A DNA stretch of 64,000 nucleotides from Bacillus sp. FJAT-29937 (GCF_001509555.1 NZ_LMAS01000006.1:62001-126000); one strand, 5' to 3'. Shown: positions 25,927 to 35,839, counted from the stretch's first letter. Notes: generated by a model not told the origin, from the letters alone. Numbers and translations: made by a program.

Positions 25927-27159
25927 CTATATATCTGAGCGATTTTTCACAACTAAAGAAATAAATGAAAGTGTGCAAATGAAGGCAAATCCGATGAGAA
26001 GCCAGAATGCGGCGTCAAATGAGCCATTAGATGCTTCAACGATGAATCCAATGGCAATAGGAGTGACAAAGCCTGCAAGCTGCCCGCCAAAACTAACAAA
26101 TCCCATGGTTGAACCGACAATTTGTGTTGGTACAGTTTTTAGGACACTTGTTGGGAGAAAAATGATGATAAATGCGCCAAAAACCATAATAATGGTTTGA
26201 TATACCATGAATTCGGTGACACTGCTTGCATTAAACATAAGATAAAGCAGAACACCAACAGAGGCTGCGCTGATGATGCCGTAAATATATTCTTTTCCCT
26301 TTGGTAATTTATCTAAAATATAACCGGCCCCAAATGTCCCGATGATGGCTGACAATCCAGGAATGGCAGCAATCCAGCCTAATTCAAGCAGTTCTAATCC
26401 CCGAATGTTTACGAGATAAGTGGGCATCCATGATAAAAGTCCCCAGTTAATCGCATTTACACTAAACGAAGCAATGAACAAGCTCCAAACAAAAGGATAC
26501 TTTAATAGCTGAAGTAAGGATTTTGGCTGTTGAATGTTTAATTCTACATTCACATTCTCATCTTCTGATTTAGGATTTTTTATGTAGAACCAAAAAATTA
26601 TGGCTAAAACAACACCTATTACACCAATTATCCAAAACATTGAGCGCCACCCAATGGTTGCCATCATCGTCGTTGCAAATATAGGTGTCAAAATCCCTAA
26701 AAAGGCCCCTGATGAAAGAACGATGGCCATCGCTCTTCCTCTTTCCGATAAGGGAAAAGTTTGGGCAATCAGCTTGGATCCGGCTGGCATATAGCCCCCT
26801 TCTCCAATCCCGAAAAAAAAGCGAATCAATAATATCGAAGTTAACGACCACGCTGCGCCCGTTAAAGCAGTAAAGATGGACCACATGATGATGGCGGTTA
26901 TCAAAACTTTTCTTGAGCCAAAACGATCGGCTAGCCAGCCCCCAGGAATTTGCATGAGCGCATAACCTGCAAAAAAACTGCTAAGCAGGAATCCTGTTGA
27001 GGTTGCACTTAGCTGCAAATCCTTCGTAATGGAAATGACAGCATAGTTCATCACAAATCTATCTAAATTTCCAAGCGACCATCCAGCAAATAATAAGGCT
27101 AATATGAAATGTTTTTCATCCCATGCTTTAAATTTCGCCAAAATCCTCTCCCCAGTCAT
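25927..27159 (-). CDS. MFS transporter, ACS-like family (second copy)
   Basis: A 410-residue carrier of the same length and family as the one at 157-1389. LGNLDRFVMNYAVISITKDLQL and the loop motif GGWLADRFGSRK match that paralogue, and FFGIGEGGYMPAGSKLIAQTFP in helix 4 is typical of ACS anion carriers. About 12 membrane segments. The ATG at 27159 has no good ribosome site; a TTG at 27141 follows GGGGAGAGG closely and may be the real start. Unlike the first copy it has no amidohydrolase partner. Substrate unknown. Confidence 0.88.
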   Translation of the reverse strand: MTGERILAKFKAWDEKHFILALLFAGWSLGNLDRFVMNYAVISITKDLQLSATSTGFLLSSFFAGYALMQIPGGWLADRFGSRKVLITAIIMWSIFTALTGAAWSLTSILLIRFFFGIGEGGYMPAGSKLIAQTFPLSERGRAMAIVLSSGAFLGILTPIFATTMMATIGWRSMFWIIGVIGVVLAIIFWFYIKNPKSEDENVNVELNIQQPKSLLQLLKYPFVWSLFIASFSVNAINWGLLSWMPTYLVNIRGLELLELGWIAAIPGLSAIIGTFGAGYILDKLPKGKEYIYGIISAASVGVLLYLMFNASSVTEFMVYQTIIMVFGAFIIIFLPTSVLKTVPTQIVGSTMGFVSFGGQLAGFVTPIAIGFIVEASNGSFDAAFWLLIGFAFICTLSFISLVVKNRSDI

Positions 27160-27291
27160 TTTGAATTGGGTGCTGTCTTTATATTAAAGTGTGATCGCTT
27201 TATGACGGCCAAGTTCCCGCCGTTTTTGCCTAAGAAACTTAGGAAAAAAGTCTAGTATTATATATATTTTATAATTGGTGTATTAGCACAT

Positions 27292-27338
27292 AAAAAAGAA
27301 AGTCACTATACTATCATTCAGATAGCACAGTGACTTTC
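27292..27338 (-). terminator. intrinsic terminator of ahpCF
   Basis: GAAAGTCACTATACTATC pairs with GATAGCACAGTGACTTTC, with AAAAAA on the plus strand giving the U tract on the gene strand. Confidence 0.85.
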
Positions 27339-27356
27339 AAAAATATCAGATTATCA

Positions 27357-28886
27357 TTAATTGCGAATCAAGTAATCAAATGCGCCCAAGGCTGCATTCG
27401 CACCGGATCCCATTGAAATAATGATTTGTTTATATGGACTGTTTGTGCAATCTCCTGCAGCAAATACGCCAGGGATGTTCGTTGCGCCGCGATTATCGAC
27501 AACGATTTCACCGATTCTAGATCGTTCAATGGTTTCACCTAACCAGTCAGTATTTGGCACAAGACCGATTTGAACAAATACTCCCGCCAATTCAATATGC
27601 TTCTCTTCTTCCGTGTCACGCTCAACGTAAGTAATTCCATTTACCTTATCGGTGCCGGTAATTTCTTTCGTTTGTACATTCTTCAAGACTGTGACATTCG
27701 ATAAGCTGTTAAGACGGTCTTGGAGTACTGAATCTGCTTTAAGCTCTGCATTAAATTCAAGAACAGTTACGTGTTCAACAATTCCTGCAAGGTCAATCGC
27801 AGCCTCAACGCCGGAGTTACCGCCGCCAATAACAGCGACTTTTTTCCCTGCGAATAATGGGCCATCACAGTGCGGGCAGTACGCCACACCTTTATTCTTA
27901 AATTCAGCCTCACCAGGTACGCCGACATTGCGCCAGCGAGCACCAGTTGAAAGGATAACGGATTTGCTCTTTAGAACTGCACCGTTTTCCAATTCAACTT
28001 CAATGAGGTCTTTCTTTTCCAAACGTTTAGCACGCTGTAAGTTCATCACATCGATGTCATACTCTTTCACATGCTCTTCAAGGCTTGCAGCAAGCTTAGG
28101 ACCTTCCGTTGACTTTACACTTATAAAGTTTTCGATGCTGAGCGTGTCCATAATCTGGCCGCCAAAGCGTTCAGCCACAATACCTGTGCGAATGCCTTTA
28201 CGAGCCGCATAGATAGCCGCACTCGCACCCGCAGGTCCGCCTCCAACAACAAGAACATCGAATGGATCCTTATCAGCAAACTCGGACGCATCTGGACCGC
28301 TTCCCATTTTGGCAAGGATTTCTTCCAGTGACATACGGCCGCCGCCGAATTCTTCCCCATTAAGGTATACAGTTGGGACAGCTAGAATGTCTTTGCTGTC
28401 TACTTCTTCTTTGTATGCAGCCCCATCGATCATCGTATGTGAAATATTAGGGTTAAGAACGCTCATCACGTTTAATGCTTGTACAACATCAGGACAGTTG
28501 TGGCAACTTAAGCTGACGTATGATTCAAAGCGATATTCTCCCTTAATGCTTTTCACTTGATCAATGACTTTCTGATCGACTTTCGGAGCTCTTCCGCTTA
28601 CCTGAAGAAGAGCTAATACTAATGAAGTAAATTCGTGTCCGAGAGGGACACCAGCGAAAGTTACTCCAGTGTCTTCGCCGATACGATTCACACTAAAGCT
28701 CGGAGTTCTTTCTAATTCTGTGTTCTCAACTTTTATTTTCTGTGACAACGTTGCTAATTCATCAACTAAAGCCAGCATGTCGCGAGAAACTTCATCAGAT
28801 CCCGCACTTACTTTAAGAAGCACATCGCCCTCCATCATTTGAAGATATTGGGCTAATTGTGCTTTTATATCTGCATCAAGTAGCAT
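27357..28886 (-). CDS. ahpF: alkyl hydroperoxide reductase subunit F
   Basis: A 509-residue flavoprotein. The N-terminal double thioredoxin-fold domain has CHNC (Cys128, Cys131), followed by an FAD motif [21 protein letters not shown] (in parts, about 211-230), the redox pair CPHC (Cys337, Cys340) and the NADPH motif [17 protein letters not shown]. It passes electrons from NAD(P)H to AhpC, which reduces peroxides. I set the start at ATG 28886, 8 bases after AAGGAG; GTG 28895 would overlap the site. It follows ahpC by 12 bases in one operon, ended at 27292. All active cysteines are present. Confidence 0.95.
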   Translation of the reverse strand: MLLDADIKAQLAQYLQMMEGDVLLKVSAGSDEVSRDMLALVDELATLSQKIKVENTELERTPSFSVNRIGEDTGVTFAGVPLGHEFTSLVLALLQVSGRAPKVDQKVIDQVKSIKGEYRFESYVSLSCHNCPDVVQALNVMSVLNPNISHTMIDGAAYKEEVDSKDILAVPTVYLNGEEFGGGRMSLEEILAKMGSGPDASEFADKDPFDVLVVGGGPAGASAAIYAARKGIRTGIVAERFGGQIMDTLSIENFISVKSTEGPKLAASLEEHVKEYDIDVMNLQRAKRLEKKDLIEVELENGAVLKSKSVILSTGARWRNVGVPGEAEFKNKGVAYCPHCDGPLFAGKKVAVIGGGNSGVEAAIDLAGIVEHVTVLEFNAELKADSVLQDRLNSLSNVTVLKNVQTKEITGTDKVNGITYVERDTEEEKHIELAGVFVQIGLVPNTDWLGETIERSRIGEIVVDNRGATNIPGVFAAGDCTNSPYKQIIISMGSGANAALGAFDYLIRN

Positions 28887-28898
28887 GGATGACACTCC

Positions 28899-29468
28899 TT
28901 AAATTTTCCCTACAAGATCAAGGCTTGGCTTCAGTGTAGAAGAACCTTCTTGCCATTTTGCCGGGCAAACTTCACCTGGGTTGTTGCGCACGTATTGTGC
29001 AGCCTTAATTTTGTTAACAAGAATACTTGCATCACGGCCGATGCCGCCTGCATTAATTTCAAGTGCTTGTACAACACCGTCTGGATCGATAATGAAAGTA
29101 CCGCGATCTGCAAGACCTTCTTCTTCGATTAGCACATCGAAGTTGCGGGAAATTTGTTGTGAAGGGTCGCCAATCATCACATATTTGATTTTGTTAATTG
29201 TTTCTGAATGATCATGCCATGCTTTATGTGTAAAGTGAGTATCTGTTGAAACAGAGAAAACTTCAACTCCAAGACCTTTTAGAGTATTGTATTCGTTTTG
29301 AAGGTCTTCAAGCTCAGTCGGGCAAACGAAAGTAAAGTCAGCTGGATAGAAGCAAACAACACTCCATTGTCCTTTCATGCTTTGTTCAGTAACCTCAATA
29401 AACTCGCCGCTTCCTGCATCATAAGCTTGTGCTTTGAATGGTAGAATTTCTTTTCCGATTAGAGACAT
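28899..29468 (-). CDS. ahpC: alkyl hydroperoxide reductase subunit C (peroxiredoxin)
   Basis: A 189-residue typical two-cysteine peroxiredoxin of the AhpC type. Cys49 in FTFVCPTE is the peroxidatic cysteine and Cys168 in GEVCPAKW the resolving one. It reduces hydrogen peroxide, organic peroxides and peroxynitrite, and is re-reduced by AhpF, encoded next. GAGGAAGATTTACT lies before the ATG. A PerR-like box and a -35-like TTGACA lie about 110-165 bases upstream on the gene strand, in line with peroxide control in Bacillus. Confidence 0.96.
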   Translation of the reverse strand: MSLIGKEILPFKAQAYDAGSGEFIEVTEQSMKGQWSVVCFYPADFTFVCPTELEDLQNEYNTLKGLGVEVFSVSTDTHFTHKAWHDHSETINKIKYVMIGDPSQQISRNFDVLIEEEGLADRGTFIIDPDGVVQALEINAGGIGRDASILVNKIKAAQYVRNNPGEVCPAKWQEGSSTLKPSLDLVGKI

Positions 29469-29577
29469 AGTAAATCTTCCTCCTATATATGTTTTTAAAT
29501 CTTAGATAGTTTGGGCATAAAGCCATCATTTTAAAAGGAAAAAATGATGAATATTTATTTCAATCATTATTCCTTAA

Positions 29578-29592
29578 TTAAAATAATTCTAA
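29578..29592 (-). promoter_or_regulatory. PerR-like box upstream of ahpC
   Basis: On the minus strand the site reads TTAGAATTATTTTAA, which differs from the PerR consensus TTATAATNATTATAA at two positions. A TTGACA (29627-29632, minus strand) lies just upstream. PerR control of ahpCF is established in B. subtilis; here it is inferred from the match. Confidence 0.65.
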
Positions 29593-29862
29593 TACAATAC
29601 CCATTGTTATATAGAATTTACTTTTTGTCAACAATTATACTTAACTTTTTAGAAGAACGTTGAAATACATACGGAAGTGGTTGGAATGATGGGTTTAGTC
29701 CTATCTTATAAAAAAGCATTTACTTTGATTTTTCATTGGAATTTATTTTTTCAATTACTATTGGTAGTTATCAATTACCCTGCGTTTTCAGCAATTAGAA
29801 AAAGGGATCATTAAGACCGTGGCCTCGGTCGAAAAAACACTTTAATTTTAAAAAGCACATTG

Positions 29863-29912
29863 AAAAAGGCTGTCCGGAAAGTCAGTTTTCATGACTGCTG
29901 GACAGCTTTTTC
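29863..29912. terminator. orphan terminator-like hairpin
   Basis: AAAAAGGCTGTCC pairs with GGACAGCTTTTT, with further pairing inside (AGTCAG/CTGACT-like). It lies in the roughly 1-kb gap between ahpC and the M14 gene, where I find no well-supported gene to end. A 42-residue hydrophobic frame starts near 29686, but evidence for it is weak. Confidence 0.5.
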
Positions 29913-29945
29913 ATTATTTTCTTCCAAAATTCCAAGTACTTATTG

Positions 29946-30179
29946 GTTGGGGGATTAGGTTAAGCACCTGGGCTAAAAAATAGACGGAAGAATTCCGCTT
30001 AATTAGTAAATAGCATTGGAAATAGCCATAATAGACGGAGAGATTCCGCCTATTTACTCGAAAAGGTCGAAAATGGGGGGATTTGCTTTGCATAGTGGGA
30101 AAACCTTCCCTTATTTATCCCAAAACTAACTCCATTCTGTATATAACCGGAAAATCTCCGCCTATTTTACTTTCGCTAG
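29946..30179 (+). repeat. dispersed modular repeat, family 1, copy C
   Basis: A 234-bp copy of the element at 5655-5888, with the same ends and the modules TAGACGGAAGAATTCCG, TAGACGGAGAGATTCCG and AACCGGAAAATCTCCG. It is in the large gap between ahpC and the M14 gene. Confidence 0.8.
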
Positions 30180-30366
30180 TTACTCGATGTATAAAAGATT
30201 TAACCTAAATAATGTAGTAAATCCTTTAATACCAATAAAAAACATTCATGATTTTGCAATCTCAACCCAGTATGTAAATGTCGTTGGCTTCATTTCTCTG
30301 CGCTGGTGATTACTCCGTACATCAAGGCTTGTTCAATGAATCCAACGACAATTTATTTTTACATAG

Positions 30367-30408
30367 AAAAAAACCATCAAATTCAATTACAAATTGATGG
30401 TTTTTTTA
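30367..30408 (-). terminator. intrinsic terminator of the M14 peptidase gene
   Basis: AAAAAAACCATCAA and TTGATGGTTTTTTT form a clean stem with A and T flanks, so it can act in either direction. It is about 100 bases beyond the minus-strand stop codon. Confidence 0.75.
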
Positions 30409-30505
30409 TATATTTTTGGGGTTTTGTGACAGGAAAACAGATCCCGTTTTGATTTTTTGGTGTTATTGATTAACCTTCAATTGTTGGCTATTAAGCAATT
30501 GTTTT

Positions 30506-31702
30506 TTACAATCCGCCGGGATTTCTTACACTTAACGGAATGTTTTCATAGTCCTCAGGATTTAATTGATGGACAGATCCATCTGCTACACCGTTAATAA
30601 TGCCCATAAGGCCTGTTTCGACCGTTTTAACGAGCTGGCCTTTTTTCTTTTGCCCGAAGTTTTGAGTTTGGCCGCTTACTTCAAATAGGACAGTTCCACT
30701 TCCATTTAAAGCAAATGAACCTAAAGCAGTACCAGGCAGGTCAATTTTTTGATCATATAATGAAATATTGGTAAAGACTGAATTTCCTTTTTCTTGTAAG
30801 GCGTTATAGACGGCTAAATTCAATTGGCGTGAGAAGTCATAATTGAAGTTATCCGCGTATGCAGCATATTTTTCTCCGCCAGGACTGTTTGGATTTGTAA
30901 CGAATTTGCCTGAAATGGACATCGTTACCCGATCATCAGTCCCCTCTACATAAGGGAATCCTTGGTGGTGGAGATCCACGAATACATCCACATTTCCAAA
31001 TTGCGCCTTCAAGTCTTTATATACGTCTCTTACCGTTTGTGCTTCAGGAGTAATATACCATCCATATTTATTCGATGCACCCGGAAAATCCTCTGCCTTA
31101 GGAACATAGTTCAAATCTGGGTGGAAATCACGGTTTACGTCAAATCCAGGTTTTTTATCATAATTCCAGCTTCCTGGAGTGGAATAATAGTTCCAGGCAG
31201 GCTTTACATTTGCAAGTTGAGGAAATTTGGCAACGACCGCTGACCAATCCATATCATTCGCACGACGGCTCAGCTCAGAACCATCCACATTCATCATCGG
31301 AATGACAACAATGGTAAGCTCATCTAAGATTTTTCTCGCTTCTTTAGAATTGCTGGATCCTAGGTCCTGCAGAATGTTTAGGAGCGCAACCGTTCCCGTT
31401 TTCTCATTTCCATGAATTTCACTCTGGATCAGCACAACCTTATCACCATGACCAACCGAAACCTTATAAATTCCACGTCCCTGGTTCGTATACCCAGCTG
31501 TTTCAACGCTTACTCTTCCTTGGCTCGATTTTTGAATCTGCTCTAGCTTCTTCCCGAGCTCCTCATAGCTAATGAAACCTTCAATCGATAGATTTTCCCC
31601 CTGCTGCGGACTTGGCCCTGGATCTGCTGACCCCACTGTCGGCACTGCAAATAAAGATGCAGCTAAAGCTGCTGAACTTAACACCTTCCAAACCTTTTTC
31701 AT
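30506..31702 (-). CDS. secreted M14 family zinc carboxypeptidase
   Basis: A 398-residue exported enzyme with a signal peptide (basic start, hydrophobic AALAASLFAVPTVG, cut near residue 26). Zinc ligands His97 and Glu100 are in SEIHGNEKTG, and the third is a His in DLHHQG (about residue 245-246); substrate-binding VNRDF is at about 189-193, and the catalytic Glu341 is in LFEVSGQ. This is the complete M14 set, so it should be an active carboxypeptidase that trims C-terminal residues of peptides or acts on cell-wall peptides outside the cell. AGGAGGGATTAAGA precedes ATG 31702. It is a single gene. Confidence 0.9.
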   Translation of the reverse strand: MKKVWKVLSSAALAASLFAVPTVGSADPGPSPQQGENLSIEGFISYEELGKKLEQIQKSSQGRVSVETAGYTNQGRGIYKVSVGHGDKVVLIQSEIHGNEKTGTVALLNILQDLGSSNSKEARKILDELTIVVIPMMNVDGSELSRRANDMDWSAVVAKFPQLANVKPAWNYYSTPGSWNYDKKPGFDVNRDFHPDLNYVPKAEDFPGASNKYGWYITPEAQTVRDVYKDLKAQFGNVDVFVDLHHQGFPYVEGTDDRVTMSISGKFVTNPNSPGGEKYAAYADNFNYDFSRQLNLAVYNALQEKGNSVFTNISLYDQKIDLPGTALGSFALNGSGTVLFEVSGQTQNFGQKKKGQLVKTVETGLMGIINGVADGSVHQLNPEDYENIPLSVRNPGGL

Positions 31703-31875
31703 TCTTAATCCCTCCTCTTTTTATGTGAATATAAGGAGGTAATTCCACGATTTTTCCTTGATTCCTCTATGTTTTCAGAAAATGAATAGATGAGACTAAG
31801 AAGCTGAAAAAAAAGATAGGGATTAATATTCATATTTTTCAGAGTAATCGGTAAATATTACACCTTACGAACTAT

Positions 31876-32811
31876 TTAGCCTACGCTCCTTTTTGTATTA
31901 ATCCGATTATGTCTTTTCGCCAATCGTTTTTCAATATAACCTGTCCCAAATAGAACTCCAGCTGCAATAAACACAAATCCAATCAATTGTGAAGCTGTAA
32001 TGGTTTCATTTAAGAAAAGTGCGGAGAACACTAGACCAAAAAAGGGAACAAAGTTATTAAATATAGCTGTTTGTCCTGCTCCTATCTTCTGAATCGCTGC
32101 ATTAAAAACAACATACCCCAATCCTGTAGCCACTACCCCTGATACAATAAATAAAATGTAAATAAATATAGGGGCTGAAGTCATTTCATTGATTCCTTTA
32201 GGTTCAGCGATAAGACTAATAATCAGCAAACCTATTGAACCAACTAGGTACATGATTGTTGTTACCTGTTTTGAATCGAGTGTTTCTGTAGCCTTTTTTA
32301 CAAAAATAAAACTAATGGCCTGGACGAACATAGCAATAAATATTATTAATTCTCCTTGAGACAATTGCATATTTCTGAACGAACCGCCTTGAATAAAAAA
32401 GACACCAGTTAACGCGAGAATAAAACCGATCGTTCGCAATTTAGTTAATTGTTCACCTAAAAAAACGAAGGCGAGTGTGGCTGTTGTGAGAGGTACTAAT
32501 GCAAGAATTAAAGAAGCATTCGAAGCATCAATCATTGTTAAACCCACTGCCAAAAGCAAGTGATGTAGAATAACACTAAAAACACACCCGAGCAGTGTAT
32601 AAATCCATTCTCGTTTCGTTAAACGGCGAAAGGATTTTCCGAGAATGATTATGAATAACGCTGTAATCCCAGCCATCATAATTCGGAATGCCGTCATGGT
32701 CTGTGGAGGTAATTCTGCCACCAATACTTTAATCATAACAATATTAAGTCCCCAAATAGCCGTGACAAAAAATACTAAACCGTAAGTTAGTAATAATCGC
32801 TTTTGATCCAC
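31876..32811 (-). CDS. EamA/DMT superfamily transporter
   Basis: A 311-residue, ten-segment DMT permease. The opening FFVTAIWGLNIVMIKVLVAELPPQTMTAFRI and the second-repeat motif AGQTAIFNNFVPFFGLVFSALFLNE are typical of the RhaT/EamA exporters. GTG at 32811 has AAAGGAGGG 6 bases upstream. It is divergent from a LysR gene starting at 33037, which is the usual layout for an exporter under a substrate-responsive LysR activator. A likely role is efflux of an amino acid or related metabolite, which cannot be named. Confidence 0.87.
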   Translation of the reverse strand: MDQKRLLLTYGLVFFVTAIWGLNIVMIKVLVAELPPQTMTAFRIMMAGITALFIIILGKSFRRLTKREWIYTLLGCVFSVILHHLLLAVGLTMIDASNASLILALVPLTTATLAFVFLGEQLTKLRTIGFILALTGVFFIQGGSFRNMQLSQGELIIFIAMFVQAISFIFVKKATETLDSKQVTTIMYLVGSIGLLIISLIAEPKGINEMTSAPIFIYILFIVSGVVATGLGYVVFNAAIQKIGAGQTAIFNNFVPFFGLVFSALFLNETITASQLIGFVFIAAGVLFGTGYIEKRLAKRHNRINTKRSVG

Positions 32812-33036
32812 AAACTTCCCTCCTTTGAACCCTGAATTTTACATTTCGATTACTGTCGGAATGTGCTCTGCATAGGTTAGGAAGTTATTGACGATCAGCT
32901 TTGTTATGACCTTCATATATCCGGTTGTCCTAACTTGAATTTTTAATAGTAGTAGCATATCATACTCACATACATTACAAAAGTGAATGTTCATCATGAT
33001 GCGTATGACAAAATCAGATGGGGTGAGAGAAGAGAT

Positions 33037-33909
33037 ATGAATATCCAAAAATATATGGCATTTGTCAAAGCAGCGGAATTTGGCAGCTTTACAAAAGCTG
33101 CTCAAAGATTGGACTATACACAGTCTGGGATTAGCCGTATGATTAGTGATTTAGAAACGGAATGGGGGGTTTTCCTTTTCGAGAGAGGACGTGCCGGTAT
33201 CAGTTTAACCTCGGATGGCTTAAAGTTACTTCCCCAATTAAAACGAATTTGTAACGAGCATGAAATCTTAATGACGCAGATCCAAGACTTACACGATATG
33301 GAGTCTGGGATGATTCGCATTGGGACATTTTCAAGCGTGGCAAGTCATTGGCTCCCTAACATTATCAAAATTTTTAAGAGGGATTACCCAAAGATAGATT
33401 TTGAATTTCTACTTGGAGATTATACAGAAATTGAAGGTTGGATTCTAAACGGACGTGTTGATTTCGGATTTGTGCGGCTGCCGTCAAATCCAGAATTAGA
33501 AACGATCTTTTTGGAGCAAGACCGTTTGCTGGTAGTGATTCCACAAAATCATCCTCTTGCTAATTGTGGAAAATTCCCAATTGGCGAATTGCTGAATAGT
33601 CCGTTTATGCTATTGGAAAAGGGAGCAAAAGCAGAAGTCTCTGAAATTTTTGAGATGCATCATATTTCACCGCAAGTTAATTTTACAACATGGGATGACT
33701 ATGCCATTATGTCAATGGTGGAAAACGGGCTAGGAATCAGTATATTGCCAGAATTGATATTACAGCGTATTCCCCACAAGATTATATCTAAAGAGCTTGA
33801 AGTTCCTGCTTTTAGAAATATTGGTATTGCAATGAGAGATCAAAAATCACTTTCCATTGCGTCCAAGAGATTTTTAGAATATTTATCATATAGGACCAGA
33901 GGGGAATAA
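33037..33909 (+). CDS. LysR family transcriptional regulator
   Basis: A 290-residue regulator. The N-terminal winged helix-turn-helix (residues 1-60) reads MNIQKYMAFVKAAEFGSFTKAA and QSGISRMISDLE, followed by a linker helix and a two-lobed substrate-binding domain (about 90-285). I take ATG 33037, with GAGAGAAGAG just upstream; a longer frame starts at 32983 but adds residues before the normal LysR N-terminus. It is divergent from the EamA gene at 31876-32811 and probably controls it. Inducer unknown. Confidence 0.88.
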   Translation: MNIQKYMAFVKAAEFGSFTKAAQRLDYTQSGISRMISDLETEWGVFLFERGRAGISLTSDGLKLLPQLKRICNEHEILMTQIQDLHDMESGMIRIGTFSSVASHWLPNIIKIFKRDYPKIDFEFLLGDYTEIEGWILNGRVDFGFVRLPSNPELETIFLEQDRLLVVIPQNHPLANCGKFPIGELLNSPFMLLEKGAKAEVSEIFEMHHISPQVNFTTWDDYAIMSMVENGLGISILPELILQRIPHKIISKELEVPAFRNIGIAMRDQKSLSIASKRFLEYLSYRTRGE

Positions 33910-33971
33910 GTATTTATCCTTAATCGCAGAGCAAAAAGGATATGAAATAACCATTGAATACAACTATCTGA

Positions 33972-34160
33972 GTTTGGCGGACATCTGTTCCTTTAATTGC
34001 CCAAAAAGGGGCTAAATCCTCATATTTGCGGACATGGGTTCCGTAATTTTTAAAAAAAGCATTAATTTCCTGTGTTTTTTCCTTAATAGCGTCCTCTGTG
34101 TCCGATTGGCCCTTAAATTATGCTCATTTAATGAAATAACGGATCTACTGTCCTCCTAAA
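33972..34160 (+). repeat. dispersed modular repeat, family 2, copy C
   Basis: Starts TTTGGCGGACATCTGTTCC and ends ACGGATCTACTGTCC, closely similar to the copy at 40044-40231. It lies in the 33910-34648 gap. Confidence 0.8.
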
Positions 34161-34215
34161 TTTTTGACATGCCAGAATATAAAAATAGCAATGAATTTCA
34201 CTTGGAGAATATTGG

Positions 34216-34250
34216 GGATAGGATATCAAAGAGATGTCCTATTCTTTTTT
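34216..34250 (+). terminator. intrinsic terminator
   Basis: GGATAGGA pairs with TCCTATTC, followed by TTTTTTG. It lies about 300 bases after the LysR stop, beyond a repeat copy, and probably ends that transcript. Confidence 0.6.
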
Positions 34251-34351
34251 GTTAACTCTTCTTAATATATAGAAATAATTTTTTCGTTCCTGTTTTATTC
34301 GTAATGGAAGTTGTTAGGGTTATACAGTCAACTTGGAGGGAATGGGAAAGG

Positions 34352-34423
34352 GTGGAAATGCAGGCAGAATATCTAAAAGGTGCCATCCAGAAAGAAATTG
34401 AAAGATGTAGATTGGGAAATTAA
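34352..34423 (+). CDS. possible 23-residue small protein
   Basis: A short frame from GTG 34352 (or ATG 34358), with GGAGGG 11 bases upstream. The predicted peptide MQAEYLKGAIQKEIERC is helical and amphipathic. It lies in the gap before the acidic protein gene. It is not recognised and may be chance. Confidence 0.2.
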   Translation: MEMQAEYLKGAIQKEIERCRLGN

Positions 34424-34648
34424 GACATTTTATTTATTACAATATTCTACAAAATGGTAAGCTAATCGTTATTTTTTTTAATTCATGTGACATATCATGG
34501 TAATCTCTCTAATTTATAGTATGAGTCAGGCAGTTAATGGGCTGCTAGAATCTGATTTGCTATAAAGGAAGGTGCTGCTATACATATAATTTGCAGAAAA
34601 ACATCTATCAGCAATTTAGAGAAAAATAACAAATAGGGAGAGAAAAAG

Positions 34649-35839
34649 ATGAATAAAAAACAAATGAATTCAAAAAAAGAAAGTAAAAAGTTTGCAAAAA
34701 AAGTGGCTCCATTTGCGATGTCCACATCTATGATGGCTGCTGCATTTTTAGCTGCTGGTGCACCAACTTCTGCCGCAGAGCTAGAAAATAAAGGAGTTAA
34801 ACCAGAAGTTCTGCAACATGTAAAAAATCACGGTCAGGAAGTATCTGCATTAGCTACAAGTCTGCCGGGATCTCCTGAAAAAGGGAAATTGATTAGCGAA
34901 CTAGCAAAAAACAAATCGTTTAAAACAGTTAAGCTTAATACAGATGATGATAAAGATGAACCAAAACCGGTTGAAGGGGCTGATGGCGAAGAAGAAGCAC
35001 AAGCTACTGACGAGGCAGCTAAGCCTGCCGACGAAGCCCAAGCCGAAGAAGGCACAGAAAATGCAGAATCAGAAGAAACAGCAGATGAAGCAGTAGAAGA
35101 GGAAGCCCAAGGGGAAGAAACAGCTGAATCTACTGACGAAGGACAAGCTGAAGAAGGCACAGAAAATGCAGAATCAGAAGAAACAGCAGATGAAGCAGTA
35201 GAAACTGACAACGCTAAAACTGACGAAAATGTTTCAAATGTAGATGCAGGGTTGTTTGATCAATGGGTAGTTGGAACCTACAAATCAATTACCAATGGCT
35301 ATCAAAGCCTTATTGAATACTATCAAAAACTCATTGAGAAGCAATTTAATCAAACAGATTCTGAAGTAATGGTAGAAAATGAATCAGAAGAAAACGTAGT
35401 AGATCCATTAGCAGAAATACCAGTTGATACTGATATTGAAAGTACGACTGAGGTTGAAGAAACTACAGATACAGCTTTAGAAACGACTGAAGGTATCCCT
35501 GTTTCGGATGAAACAATTCCTACTGATGTTGATGCAGCAGATAACCAGGTCGACTTAGAAAATGTTGATGCAGCAGATAACCAAGTTGACTTAGAGAATG
35601 TTGATGCAACAGATAGCCAAGATTTACCTGGGAAAACGGAAGAAGATCAAGTAGATCCGGAAACTGTTCAAGATGAACAAGCAGCAACAGATGTTGAAAC
35701 GGATGAGGCAACTCAAGAAAATGATCAAAAAGACGCAGTAGAAACTGACAACTCCAAATTCTCAATTATGGACAAATTAATTGGATACTATAAAGATTTA
35801 GTGACTGCCTACTCTAGCTTTTTGAACTTTTTCAAATAA
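34649..35839 (+). CDS. secreted, highly acidic repeat protein of unknown function
   Basis: A 396-residue protein I do not recognise. It has a long basic N-region (KKESKKFAKK), a Met/Ala-rich hydrophobic part and a likely cut at about residue 43 (TSAAE). The body is dominated by Glu, Asp, Thr and Ala. Two exact repeats starting GTENAESEETADEAVE lie at about 133-150 and 169-186, and a NVDAADNQVDLE repeat lies at about 293-316. Two aromatic, amphipathic helices break the acidic chain: about 201-235 (YKSITNGYQSLIEYYQKL) and the extreme C-terminus, 370-396 (MDKLIGYYKDLVTAYSSFL). They resemble each other. No sortase or S-layer anchor is seen. GGGAGAGAAAAAG precedes the ATG. A surface or matrix role is only a guess. 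Confidence 0.8.
   Translation: MNKKQMNSKKESKKFAKKVAPFAMSTSMMAAAFLAAGAPTSAAELENKGVKPEVLQHVKNHGQEVSALATSLPGSPEKGKLISELAKNKSFKTVKLNTDDDKDEPKPVEGADGEEEAQATDEAAKPADEAQAEEGTENAESEETADEAVEEEAQGEETAESTDEGQAEEGTENAESEETADEAVETDNAKTDENVSNVDAGLFDQWVVGTYKSITNGYQSLIEYYQKLIEKQFNQTDSEVMVENESEENVVDPLAEIPVDTDIESTTEVEETTDTALETTEGIPVSDETIPTDVDAADNQVDLENVDAADNQVDLENVDATDSQDLPGKTEEDQVDPETVQDEQAATDVETDEATQENDQKDAVETDNSKFSIMDKLIGYYKDLVTAYSSFLNFFK

Noticed and set aside
29686..29814. Hydrophobic frame of about 42 codons upstream of ahpC
   Set aside because: Weak ribosome site and no terminator or context that supports it.
32839..33105. Minus-strand frame between the EamA and LysR genes with a protein-like C-terminal part
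   Set aside because: It overlaps the LysR start and has no ribosome site. The end may be a gene remnant, but this cannot be shown.
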